Positions 9,193 to 17,388 of a stretch of DNA of 64,000 nt are shown here, piece by piece. Below the pieces are notes generated by a model. That model was not told where the DNA came from and did no database searches. It saw only the letters and a program-made list of their open reading frames with translations. Source of the stretch: an uncultured beta proteobacterium (lineage in GTDB: Bacteria; Pseudomonadota; Gammaproteobacteria; Burkholderiales; SG8-41); assembly GCA_903905655.1 (NCBI GenBank), contig CAIVHG010000015.1:1-64000 (forward strand), in the 5' to 3' direction. The position numbers were made by a program, and so were the translations under genes. Each line of letters opens with the position of its first letter. Within the stretch, counting starts at the first letter, position 1.

Positions 9193-10098
9193 ATGAAGCG
9201 ATGGATAGTTTCATGCGTGCTGGTTACGCTGTGGTTCCTGATGCCGGCCGCGCAGGCCGCACTCAACATCTTTGCGTGCACGCCTGAATGGGGTGCGCTC
9301 GCAAAAGAACTCGCCGGCGATAAGGCGTCGATCTACGTTGCCACCAACGCGCTGCAGGATCCGCATCACGTCGAAGCGCGCCCCAGCCTGATCGCGCGCG
9401 CCCGCAGCGCCGATCTTGTTGTCTGCACCGGCGCCGAGTTGGAGATCGGCTGGCTGCCGCTGGTGCTGACGCAGGCCGGCAATCCAAAAATACAGCAGGG
9501 GCAGCCCGGTTATTTCGAGGCTGCGCGCCAGGTCACGTTGCTGGAAGTGCCCACTGTGCTGGATCGTGCGCAAGGCGATGTGCATGCGGCAGGCAATCCG
9601 CATCTCCAGCTTGATCCGCGCAATATCGCCAGGATCGCCGCCGCGCTGACCGAACGCCTGGCGCAGCTCGATCCCGCGCAGGCGGCCGATTACCGCGCCC
9701 GCGGCAAGGCCTTTGCCGAGCGTTGGCAGCAGGCGATCGCGCGCTGGGAAAAAGAGGCGGCGCCGCTGAAAGGCATGCCGATCGTCGTCTATCACAAGAA
9801 CATGACGTACCTCGAGCACTGGCTCGGCCTGCGTGAAGTCGGCGCGCTCGAGCCCAAGCCGGGGCTGCCGCCGACGACCTCCAGCCTAGGCGAGTTGCTC
9901 GAGCGCCTCAAGAAGGATCCGGCGAAGGCGGTGGTGCGCGCGGCATACAACGAACCGCGTGCCGGAGAATGGCTGTCCGGTCAGGCGAAGATCCCGCAGG
10001 TCACGCTGCCTTTCACGGTGGGCGGCGATGAACAATCCAAAGATCTGTTTGCGTTTTTCGACGACACCATTGCGCGGCTGCTGGCGGCGGCCAAATGA
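9193..10098 (+). CDS. znuA: ZnuA-like periplasmic metal-binding protein
   Basis: Periplasmic solute-binding protein of the cluster A-I (zinc/manganese) ABC family. From the preferred ATG at 9193 it has 301 residues with signal peptide MKRWIVSCVLVTLWFLMPAA. Candidate metal ligands are the His pair in DPHHVEARPS, the His in AGNPHLQLDP and the His in IVVYHKNMTYLEHW. It lacks the long His-rich loop of many ZnuA proteins. Starts at 9169 or 9187 are also possible; 9193 has GGAG six bases upstream. It is coupled to the permease by a 4-base overlap. Zinc is the likeliest substrate, manganese is possible. Confidence 0.82.
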   Translation: MKRWIVSCVLVTLWFLMPAAQAALNIFACTPEWGALAKELAGDKASIYVATNALQDPHHVEARPSLIARARSADLVVCTGAELEIGWLPLVLTQAGNPKIQQGQPGYFEAARQVTLLEVPTVLDRAQGDVHAAGNPHLQLDPRNIARIAAALTERLAQLDPAQAADYRARGKAFAERWQQAIARWEKEAAPLKGMPIVVYHKNMTYLEHWLGLREVGALEPKPGLPPTTSSLGELLERLKKDPAKAVVRAAYNEPRAGEWLSGQAKIPQVTLPFTVGGDEQSKDLFAFFDDTIARLLAAAK

Positions 10099-10868
10099 AT
10101 AGCGCCGCCATCGACTTCACCATCCTGTGGCCCGCGTTCATCGCGGGGCTCCTGGTAGCCGCCACTCACGTGCCGCTCGGCATCCAGGTCTTGAAGCGCG
10201 GCATCGTGTTCATCGATCTGGCGATTGCCCAAATCGCCGGCCTCGGTGTCATCGGCGCCGACTGGCTGGGTTTTGAAGCCCAGGGCTGGGCGGTGCAGGT
10301 CGCAGCACTCGCGGCCGCGCTCGCCGGTGCACTGCTGCTCACCTGGACCGACAAGCGCTGGCCGCAGGTGCAGGAGGCGCTGATCGGAGTCGTCTTCATC
10401 CTCGCCGCGAGCGGCGCGCTGATCCTGCTCGCCAGCAATCCGCACGGCGCCGAGCATCTCAAAGATCTCCTGGTCGGCCAGATTCTGTGGGTCCCGGTGG
10501 TGCGCCTGCTGCCGGTAGCGATCGCCTACGCGGCGATCCTGGTGTGCTGGTTCGTATGGGGCGAGCGCATGGGACGCGTCGGCTTTTATATGCTGTTCGC
10601 CTGCGCGGTCACGGTGTCGGTGCAGCTGGTCGGGCTGTATCTGGTGTTCACGACGCTGATCGTGCCTGCGCTCGCCACGCGCGAGCTCGCGCGCCGGCGG
10701 CTGCCTGCTGCCTACGCGCTCGCCGCGGCGGGTTATGCGCTGGGCCTTGCGGTCTCGGCCTGGTCCGACTGGCCCTCCGGACCCGCCATCGTGTGGGTCA
10801 TGAGCGCGCTGGCTGCGGTCGTGTTCTGGCGGGTTGCACGCCGCGCTTCAAGTGGTGCAGCCAATTGA
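10095..10868 (+). CDS. znuB: ZnuB-like metal ABC transporter permease
   Basis: A 257-residue polytopic inner-membrane protein of the ABC-3 permease family, with about seven to eight hydrophobic segments and the family region GIQVLKRGIVFIDLAIAQIA near the N-terminus. It overlaps the binding-protein gene by 4 bases. No ATPase gene (znuC type) is adjacent on either side, which is unusual for this family; the ATP-binding subunit must be encoded elsewhere or the pair works differently. Confidence 0.8.
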   Translation: MNSAAIDFTILWPAFIAGLLVAATHVPLGIQVLKRGIVFIDLAIAQIAGLGVIGADWLGFEAQGWAVQVAALAAALAGALLLTWTDKRWPQVQEALIGVVFILAASGALILLASNPHGAEHLKDLLVGQILWVPVVRLLPVAIAYAAILVCWFVWGERMGRVGFYMLFACAVTVSVQLVGLYLVFTTLIVPALATRELARRRLPAAYALAAAGYALGLAVSAWSDWPSGPAIVWVMSALAAVVFWRVARRASSGAAN

Positions 10869-10942
10869 TCGCGGCTGCGCTGCGGGCGCTGGCCAACTGT
10901 TACAGTTCACGATAAAGTGGGATAGAGACCCGAGTACAACTA

Positions 10943-11875
10943 ATGCATAGCCACGTACATCATCCGCACGCTTCCGAGCATCATGCCTCCGCTGCGGGCA
11001 ACGGCATGGGGCGCGCGTTCGCGATCGGCATCGCGCTCAACGTGGTGTTCGCGCTCGCCGAATGGGTGCTCGGCGTCACCGCGAATTCGCTCGCCCTGGT
11101 TGCCGATGCGACGCACAACTTCAGCGACGTATTGGGTCTGCTGCTGGCGTGGGGCGCATCCGTCCTTGCCAGACGTCCGCCCTCGGCGCGCTTTACCTAC
11201 GGGCTGCGCGGCTCGACCATACTCGCGGCGCTCACCAATGCCATGATCCTGCTCGCTGCGACCGGCGGCATCGCGTGGGAAGCCCTGCGCCGTCTAAATA
11301 GCACGGGCGCCGTCAACGAGCAGCTGGTGATCTGGGTGGCTGCGCTCGGCGTCGTGGTGAATACCGCTACCGCGTTGTTGTTTCTTGCGCAGCGTAAATC
11401 CGATCTCAATATCCGCGGCGCTTTTCTGCACATGGCGGCTGACGCGGGCGTGTCGCTGGGCGTAGTCGCAGCCGGCATCGCCATGATCTACACCGGGTGG
11501 ACCTGGCTCGATCCGGTCATCAGCCTGATGATCGTGCTCGTCATCTTCATCGGCACCTGGGGCATGTTGCGCGAGTCGCTGCAACTCGCGCTGCATGCGG
11601 CGCCGACCAGCGTGGATCCGGCCGCGGTGCGGCGCTATCTGGAGGAACTCCCGGGTGTAACTGAAGTCCATGATCTGCACGTATGGGCGATGAGCACCAC
11701 CGAAACCGCGCTCACCGCGCATCTCGTCATGCCGGGCGGCCATCCCGGCGACGCGTTCTTCGCCGATGCGGTGCACGAGATCGAAGAGCACTTCAAGATC
11801 GGACATGCGACGCTGCAGACCGAGATCGGCACGCCAGCGCATCCGTGCGTGCTGGCGCCCGACCGCGTGGTGTGA
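10943..11875 (+). CDS. Cation diffusion facilitator (CDF) transporter
   Basis: A 310-residue proton/metal antiporter of the CDF family, inner membrane. It opens with a His-rich tail (HSHVHHPHASEHHAS), has six predicted membrane segments, the metal-site motif ADATHNFSD in segment two and HMAADAGVS in segment five, and a C-terminal cytoplasmic domain with HDLHVWAMS. CDF proteins of this kind export zinc, cobalt or cadmium. It sits 74 bases after the znuB-like gene on the same strand, so uptake and efflux genes for a similar metal are side by side. Confidence 0.9.
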   Translation: MHSHVHHPHASEHHASAAGNGMGRAFAIGIALNVVFALAEWVLGVTANSLALVADATHNFSDVLGLLLAWGASVLARRPPSARFTYGLRGSTILAALTNAMILLAATGGIAWEALRRLNSTGAVNEQLVIWVAALGVVVNTATALLFLAQRKSDLNIRGAFLHMAADAGVSLGVVAAGIAMIYTGWTWLDPVISLMIVLVIFIGTWGMLRESLQLALHAAPTSVDPAAVRRYLEELPGVTEVHDLHVWAMSTTETALTAHLVMPGGHPGDAFFADAVHEIEEHFKIGHATLQTEIGTPAHPCVLAPDRVV

Positions 11876-11945
11876 GCGCTGCGGGCGTTAATCGTGCCTA
11901 AACGGCCGTGGTTAAAGCCGCAGCGGCCGGTTGAACTTACCCTAG

Positions 11946-11951
11946 TATAAT
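11946..11951 (+). promoter_or_regulatory. Perfect TATAAT immediately before hslV
   Basis: TATAAT ends six bases before the hslV ATG at 11958, and no Shine-Dalgarno is present in this gap. If it acts as a -10 box the transcript would begin at or next to the start codon. No good -35 is seen at the matching distance, so this is tentative. Confidence 0.35.
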
Positions 11952-11957
11952 AAGCGC

Positions 11958-12494
11958 ATGGATCAATTTCACGGCACCACCATCATATCGGCACGGCGCG
12001 GCAACCGCGTTGCGCTCGGCGGCGACGGCCAGGTCACTTTCGGTAACGTCGTGCTCAAGTCCAGCGCGCGCAAAGTGCGGCGCCTGTACGAGGACAAGCT
12101 GATCGCGGGATTCGCAGGCGGCACGGCCGATGCCTTCACGCTGTTCGAACGCTTCGAAGCGAAGCTCGAAAAGCACCAGGGCAATCTGCTGCGCTCGGCA
12201 GTCGAGCTCGCGAAGGACTGGCGCACCGACCGCATACTGCGCCGGCTGGAGGCGATGCTCGCGGTCTGCGACCGCCAGACCTCGCTGCTCATTTCGGGCA
12301 ACGGCGACGTGCTCGAGCCCGAGCACGGCATCGTCGCGATCGGCAGCGGCGGCCCTTATGCGCAGGCGGCGGCGCGCGCTCTGCTCGACCACACGGATAT
12401 GCCACCCGAGGTGATCGTCAAGCGCGCGCTCGAGATCGCCGGCGATATCTGCATCTACACCAATCAGCAGCACGTCGTCGAAGTGCTGGAGTGA
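11958..12494 (+). CDS. hslV: ATP-dependent protease peptidase subunit HslV
   Basis: Peptidase subunit of the HslVU (ClpQY) protease. The 178-residue protein begins MDQFHG, after which [10 protein letters not shown] exposes the N-terminal catalytic threonine on processing. [10 protein letters not shown] and [14 protein letters not shown] are family signatures. It is paired with hslU 37 bases downstream. There is no visible ribosome-binding site before the ATG. Heat-shock control is expected for the family but no clear sigma32 promoter was found. Confidence 0.98.
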   Translation: MDQFHGTTIISARRGNRVALGGDGQVTFGNVVLKSSARKVRRLYEDKLIAGFAGGTADAFTLFERFEAKLEKHQGNLLRSAVELAKDWRTDRILRRLEAMLAVCDRQTSLLISGNGDVLEPEHGIVAIGSGGPYAQAAARALLDHTDMPPEVIVKRALEIAGDICIYTNQQHVVEVLE

Positions 12495-12531
12495 AAGGTA
12501 GGCGTCAGCCTCCCGTTCACGGCCCCACGTT

Positions 12532-13854
12532 ATGAGTCAAATGACCCCACAGGAAATCGTACACGAGCTCGACAAGCACATCATCGGGCAGGATGCGGCC
12601 AAGCGCGCGGTGGCGATCGCGCTGAGAAACCGCTGGCGCCGGCAGCAGGTCGCGGATCCTTTGCGCCAGGAAATCACGCCCAAGAACATCCTCATGATCG
12701 GGCCGACCGGCGTCGGCAAGACCGAGATCGCGCGGCGGCTGGCGCGCCTGGCCGATGCGCCGTTTATCAAAGTGGAAGCCACCAAGTTCACCGAAGTGGG
12801 CTACGTGGGGCGCGACGTCGACACCATCATCCGCGACCTGGTCGAGACCGCGATCAAGCAGATGCGCGAGCAGGAGACGCGCAAGGTGCGCCATCAGGCG
12901 CAGGACGCCGCTGAAGAGCGCGTGCTCGACGTGCTGCTGCCGCCGGCGCGCGATGGTGGGGCGCTGGCCGAGGGCGATAACGCGACACGGCAAAAATTCC
13001 GCAAGAAACTGCGCGAGGGCGAGCTTGACGATAAGGATATCTCGATCGAAGTCGCTGCACCGCAGGCGCAGATGGAGATCCTGGCGCCGCCCGGAATGGA
13101 AGATCTGACGTCGCAGATCCAGGGCATGTTCCAGAACATGGGCGGCGCGCGCCGCAAATCGCGCGATCTCAAGATACGTGAGGCGATGAAGCTTCTGACC
13201 GAGGAAGAAGCGGCCAAGCTCATCAACGACGACGATCTCAAGTCGCGCGCGCTCGTCAACGTCGAGCAAAACGGCATCGTGTTTATCGACGAGATCGACA
13301 AGATCACCAGCCGCTCCGAAAGCTCGGGCGCGGACGTGTCGCGCCAGGGCGTGCAGCGCGATCTGCTGCCGCTGGTTGAAGGCACGACGGTGTCGACCAA
13401 GCACGGCATGATCAAGACCGATCACGTGCTGTTCATCGCGAGCGGAGCGTTTCATCTCGCCAAGCCCTCGGATCTGATTCCCGAGCTGCAGGGGCGCTTT
13501 CCGATCCGTGTCGAGCTCGCGAGCCTCACGGTTTCCGATTTCGAGCAGATACTGACCAATACCGACGCCTGCCTGACGCGCCAGTACCAGGCGCTGCTCG
13601 AAACCGAAGGCGTGCATCTGGATTTTCAGGCGAGCGCCGTGCGCAGGCTCGCCGAGATCGCCTGGGAAGTCAACGAAAAGACCGAGAACATCGGCGCACG
13701 GCGCCTTTACACGGTCATGGAAAAACTGCTGGAGGACGTTTCATACGACGCCGCCAGGCACTCGGGCGCCACCATCGTGCTCGACGCCGCTTACGTGGAC
13801 ACCCGACTTGCGGCGCTCGCACGCAGCGAAGATCTCGCGCGCTACGTGCTCTGA
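12532..13854 (+). CDS. hslU: ATP-dependent protease ATPase subunit HslU
   Basis: AAA+ unfoldase of the HslVU protease. The 440-residue protein shows Walker [16 protein letters not shown], the GYVGRDVD pore motif, Walker [11 protein letters not shown], and the C-terminal sensor region [18 protein letters not shown]. The insertion (I) domain spans roughly residues 110-240. It follows hslV; the 37-base gap contains a small GTGAA/TTCAC-bounded inverted repeat but no strong Shine-Dalgarno. Confidence 0.98.
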   Translation: MSQMTPQEIVHELDKHIIGQDAAKRAVAIALRNRWRRQQVADPLRQEITPKNILMIGPTGVGKTEIARRLARLADAPFIKVEATKFTEVGYVGRDVDTIIRDLVETAIKQMREQETRKVRHQAQDAAEERVLDVLLPPARDGGALAEGDNATRQKFRKKLREGELDDKDISIEVAAPQAQMEILAPPGMEDLTSQIQGMFQNMGGARRKSRDLKIREAMKLLTEEEAAKLINDDDLKSRALVNVEQNGIVFIDEIDKITSRSESSGADVSRQGVQRDLLPLVEGTTVSTKHGMIKTDHVLFIASGAFHLAKPSDLIPELQGRFPIRVELASLTVSDFEQILTNTDACLTRQYQALLETEGVHLDFQASAVRRLAEIAWEVNEKTENIGARRLYTVMEKLLEDVSYDAARHSGATIVLDAAYVDTRLAALARSEDLARYVL

Positions 13855-13899
13855 GTACGCCTCTGAGGGCCGGTCAGACGCCTGAAACATAGGGCGTGT

Positions 13900-13913
13900 T
13901 TGATGTAAGTCAA
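13900..13913 (+). promoter_or_regulatory. FNR/Anr-like binding site upstream of the copper locus
   Basis: TTGATGTAAGTCAA matches the FNR/Anr dyad (TTGAT-N4-ATCAA) at 9 of 10 conserved positions, inside the larger inverted repeat GTTTGA-N6-TCAAAC. It lies 46 bases before the ATG at 13959. A CCCCA/TGGGG hairpin follows at 13935-13946. Oxygen control of the downstream genes is an inference. Confidence 0.5.
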
Positions 13914-13958
13914 ACCTGCGGGGCTATCCGTGCGCCCCATCTGGGGTAGACTAGCGCC

Positions 13959-14348
13959 ATGTTTGTCCGTCCAAGATCATTGCTCGCAAAGCTTGCCATC
14001 GCGCTGGTGCTGTTCACCCAGCTCGCGGGAGCGGGCTATGCTTGCACTCTGCAGACCGACGAGCACGCCGCTCCTGCAATGGAGCAGCACGAGCACGCTG
14101 CCATGAGCAGCGACTGCGATGAGATGGATCCGGGTAATCCCAACCTGTGCCGTCAGCACTGCCAGGTCGGTACGCAAACCATCGGATGGGGCGTGGACAT
14201 TCCGGTGCCCGCAGCGAGCACGACGCTGTGGCTGGTGATGGCGCCGGTCGAATTAATATCTACCGCGGGTCCTTTCGTACTGCCCATCCTCCTGAAGCGC
14301 ACGACCGCTCCTCCTGCGGCAGTACGCTTCCAAGTCTTCAGAATCTGA
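13959..14348 (+). CDS. His/Met-rich exported protein at head of copper locus
   Basis: A 129-residue protein with a signal peptide (residues about 1-29, ending GAGYAC; a lipobox-like cysteine is possible). The mature start is rich in His, Met, Asp and Cys (DEHAAPAMEQHEHAAMSS, then CDEMD and CRQHC), a pattern seen in periplasmic copper-binding proteins. A second hydrophobic segment lies at residues about 85-105, and the tail ends APPAAVRFQVFRI. I do not recognise a named family. Position just ahead of cusCBAF-like genes suggests periplasmic copper or silver binding. Confidence 0.65.
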   Translation: MFVRPRSLLAKLAIALVLFTQLAGAGYACTLQTDEHAAPAMEQHEHAAMSSDCDEMDPGNPNLCRQHCQVGTQTIGWGVDIPVPAASTTLWLVMAPVELISTAGPFVLPILLKRTTAPPAAVRFQVFRI

Positions 14349-14420
14349 TCTCCCCTCGAGTCGCGTGCAGGACCGGCGGCGCATCTGCGCGGCCGGCGTT
14401 TCGACTTGCGGAGAGATCTC

Positions 14421-15824
14421 ATGCTTACATCGTTGCGGGTGCGCACTCAAGGCGCGCCATCTTTTGCACCTTCAGTCCGGGCCGGGCTGGCTGGCGTACT
14501 CGCCGTCGCGGCATGCGCCCTGTGGTTGCCGGCCGCGGCTCATGGAGCGGAGCTTCCTGTGTACACGGCGCAGCCGGCGCTCGAGCGCCCGGCAGCCATT
14601 GCGCGCCTCAAGGATCTCATTGCCGAAGCGCTGCAGAACAATCCGGAGCTGCGTGCCGCACGCAACGAGCAGGAGGCGGCGGCGCACAGGATAGCGCCGG
14701 CCGGCGCGCTCGACGACCCCATGCTCGAGGCGGGCGTGCTCAACCTGCCGACCAGCTCATTCAGCTTCGCGCGCGAAGACATGACGATGAAGATGCTGGG
14801 GCTCTCGCAGCGCATTCCATATCCTGGCAAGCGCGATCTGAAGCGCGACGTCGCGCAGAAGGACGCCGACTCGGTCGCGCTCGCCTACCAGGAGACGGCG
14901 AATCGCATTGCGCGCGAGCTCAAGGTCGCATACTACGATCTGGCGCTCGCGACGCAGTCGGCGCGCATCGTGCAGCAAAACCGCGCGCTCGTCGCGCAGC
15001 TGCTGAAGCTCGCGGAAGGCCGCTACACGGTTGCCCAGGGCAGCCAAACCGACGTGCTGCGGGCGCAGACCCAGCTCTCCAAAATGAGCGAAGAGCTGAT
15101 CAAGCTCGAACGCGAACAGGCGATGCTGGCCGCCGATGCGAACCGCGTGTTGGGGCGCAAGGCCGCAGCGTTGCCGGTGGCGGCCGAGGAGCTGCAGCTT
15201 ACGGAAATGCCGCTTGCGCTGCAGGAGTTGCAGGAGAAAGCGCTGGCGAACCGTCCGCAGCTGCGGGCTCTGCAGATGCTCGTCAGGCGCAACGAGCAGG
15301 CGCTGGAGCTCGCCCGCAAGGATCGCTATCCCGACTTCGACGTGCGCTTCGCATATGGGCAACGCGACCGCATGCCCGACGGCATAGCGCGCTCCGACGT
15401 GGTGAGCCTTACCGTGGCGATGAATCTGCCGGTGTGGGGCGCGGACAAGACTGCTCCGCGCATTGCGGAAGCGCTGGCCATGCGGGACCAGGCGTTAAAC
15501 GTTCTGGAAGCGCAGCGCAATGAAGCCGCGAGCAAACTAGCGCAAGCGCTCGCCACGGCCGCGCAAAACCTGCGCACCGCGCGGCTCTATCGCAGCGAAC
15601 TCGTGCCGCAGTCGCAGCTCACAGCACAGGCAGCGCTCTCTGCGTATCAGGTGAACCGCGGCGAATTCGCGCCGCTTCTGGAGAGCCAGATGATGAGCTT
15701 CAGTTACGAGCTTGCCTATGCGACTGCGGTCGCCAGCTACAACAAGGCGCTCGCCGACATCGACTTTCTCACGGGCGGCACGCTGCCCGCAACCAATCCG
15801 CAGGCTGACGGGAGCAAACCATGA
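14421..15824 (+). CDS. cusC: TolC-family outer-membrane efflux protein (CusC-like)
   Basis: Outer-membrane channel of a tripartite heavy-metal RND pump. From the ATG at 14421 (GGAGAG upstream) it has 467 residues: signal peptide to about residue 40, then two OEP repeats rich in long helices, as in the segment ALQNNPELRAARNEQEAAAH, ending before TGGTLPATNPQ. An upstream TTG at 14406 is in frame but less likely. It overlaps the adaptor gene by 4 bases, so the two are co-translated. Copper/silver specificity is inferred from the CusF domains next door. Confidence 0.85.
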   Translation: MLTSLRVRTQGAPSFAPSVRAGLAGVLAVAACALWLPAAAHGAELPVYTAQPALERPAAIARLKDLIAEALQNNPELRAARNEQEAAAHRIAPAGALDDPMLEAGVLNLPTSSFSFAREDMTMKMLGLSQRIPYPGKRDLKRDVAQKDADSVALAYQETANRIARELKVAYYDLALATQSARIVQQNRALVAQLLKLAEGRYTVAQGSQTDVLRAQTQLSKMSEELIKLEREQAMLAADANRVLGRKAAALPVAAEELQLTEMPLALQELQEKALANRPQLRALQMLVRRNEQALELARKDRYPDFDVRFAYGQRDRMPDGIARSDVVSLTVAMNLPVWGADKTAPRIAEALAMRDQALNVLEAQRNEAASKLAQALATAAQNLRTARLYRSELVPQSQLTAQAALSAYQVNRGEFAPLLESQMMSFSYELAYATAVASYNKALADIDFLTGGTLPATNPQADGSKP

Positions 15825-17386
15825 AAGCGCTGGCAAAGGTTGTGCTGTTGATCGTGCTCATCGCAGCGGCACTGGGCGCCGGTTACTGGTGGGGCGTGCG
15901 CCATGCAGCGCGCGCCGGCGCGCAATTACAGGCGCCGCAGCCCGCATCTGAGGCGGGCAAGAAAAAAATTCTCTACTACCGCAATCCGATGGGACAGCCG
16001 GACACCTCCCCGGTCCCCAAGAAGGACCCGATGGGCATGGACTACATTCCGGTCTATGAGGGCGAGGCCGAGCAGAGCTCGGGCATGCAGGTCGTTATCA
16101 GCACCGACAAAGTGCAGAAGCTCGGCGTGCGCACCGAGACCGCAGCGTTGCGGGAGTTGACGCACACCGTACGCGCAGTCGGCACGCTGCAGGCCGACGA
16201 GAGCCGCCTGCAGAGCGTCGCACCGCGCTTCGAGGGCTGGGTCGAGAAGCTCTACGTGAACACCACCGGACAGCAGGTGGCGCGCGGGCAGCCCTTGATG
16301 GACATCTACAGCCCCGATCTCGTGACTGCGCAGCAGGAGTACGTAATCGCTGTCAAAGGGTTGGAAGCGGTCAAGGATGGCGCTCCCGAAATTCAGGCGA
16401 GCATGCGCAACCTGATGGCTGGAGCGCTCGAGCGGCTGCGCAACTGGGAGATCTCGGAGCGCGAGCTGGAAGCGCTCAAACGCGACGGCACGCTGCGGCG
16501 GACCATTACGCTGCGCTCTCCGGTGAACGGAGTGGTGGCCGAGAAGAAAGCGGTGAGCGGCATGCGCTTCATGCCGGGCGAGGCGCTCTATCAGATCTCA
16601 GACCTTTCCAGCCTGTGGGTGGTTGCAGACATTGCCGAGCAGGACCTGGGCCTGGTGCGGCCCGGCCAGGCGGCGGCGATCGAAGTCAATGCGTTTCCCG
16701 GCCGCACCTACAAAGGCAAGGTTACGTTCTTTTATCCGACGCTGACGACTGAAACGCGCACCGGCAAAGTTCGCATCGAGCTCGCGAATCCCGGCGGCCT
16801 GCTGAAGCCTTCGATGTATGCGTCGGTCGAACTCGCAGCCGGGCTATCGCGCAAGGTACTGGCGGTGCCCGCTTCGGCGGTCATCGACGGCGGCGTGCGG
16901 CGCATCGTGCTGGTGCGGCTTGCCGAAGGACGCTTCGATCCGCGCGAGGTCAAGCTCGGAGCGCGGTCCGATGATTACGTCGAAATCCTGGAGGGCGTGA
17001 AAGCCGGCGAGGAAGTCGTCGTCGCCGCAAATTTCCTGATCGATGCCGAAAGCAATCTCAAGGCTGCGATCAGCGGACTGGGCGCGAGCTCGCAGGCGAG
17101 TACAGCGGCCAGCGGATCACAATCCTCGGCTGTCAGCCATCGCGGCGAGGGCACGCTCGATGCGATCGACGCAAAGACCGGGAAAGCCACGATCACTCAC
17201 GGACCGATTGCGACACTCAAATGGCCCGGCATGACCATGGACTTCACGCTCGCGAACCCGGCGCTGGTCACAGGACTGAAACCAGGGGCGGCCGTCTCAT
17301 TCGAGATGGTCGAGCGCAAGTCAGGTGAATACGTGATCACGAAACTCGAAGCCAAAGCCGCGGGCACCGCGCACGCCGGACACTGA
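15821..17386 (+). CDS. cusB: RND efflux adaptor CusB with fused C-terminal CusF domain
   Basis: Periplasmic membrane-fusion protein linking the RND pump to the outer-membrane channel. Of 521 residues, 1-22 are a membrane anchor. Residues about 48-80 (YYRNPMG, PKKDPMGMDYIPVY) are the heavy-metal-binding domain typical of CusB/CzcB, followed by the barrel-sandwich and beta-barrel domains. A linker rich in Ser/Ala (about 415-435) leads to a CusF-like domain with the metal-site block LKWPGMTMDF and the ending AHAGH. The Trp and Met residues match the Cu(I)/Ag(I) site of CusF. The fusion brings the chaperone to the adaptor. Confidence 0.9.
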   Translation: MKALAKVVLLIVLIAAALGAGYWWGVRHAARAGAQLQAPQPASEAGKKKILYYRNPMGQPDTSPVPKKDPMGMDYIPVYEGEAEQSSGMQVVISTDKVQKLGVRTETAALRELTHTVRAVGTLQADESRLQSVAPRFEGWVEKLYVNTTGQQVARGQPLMDIYSPDLVTAQQEYVIAVKGLEAVKDGAPEIQASMRNLMAGALERLRNWEISERELEALKRDGTLRRTITLRSPVNGVVAEKKAVSGMRFMPGEALYQISDLSSLWVVADIAEQDLGLVRPGQAAAIEVNAFPGRTYKGKVTFFYPTLTTETRTGKVRIELANPGGLLKPSMYASVELAAGLSRKVLAVPASAVIDGGVRRIVLVRLAEGRFDPREVKLGARSDDYVEILEGVKAGEEVVVAANFLIDAESNLKAAISGLGASSQASTAASGSQSSAVSHRGEGTLDAIDAKTGKATITHGPIATLKWPGMTMDFTLANPALVTGLKPGAAVSFEMVERKSGEYVITKLEAKAAGTAHAGH

Positions 17387-17388
17387 TC

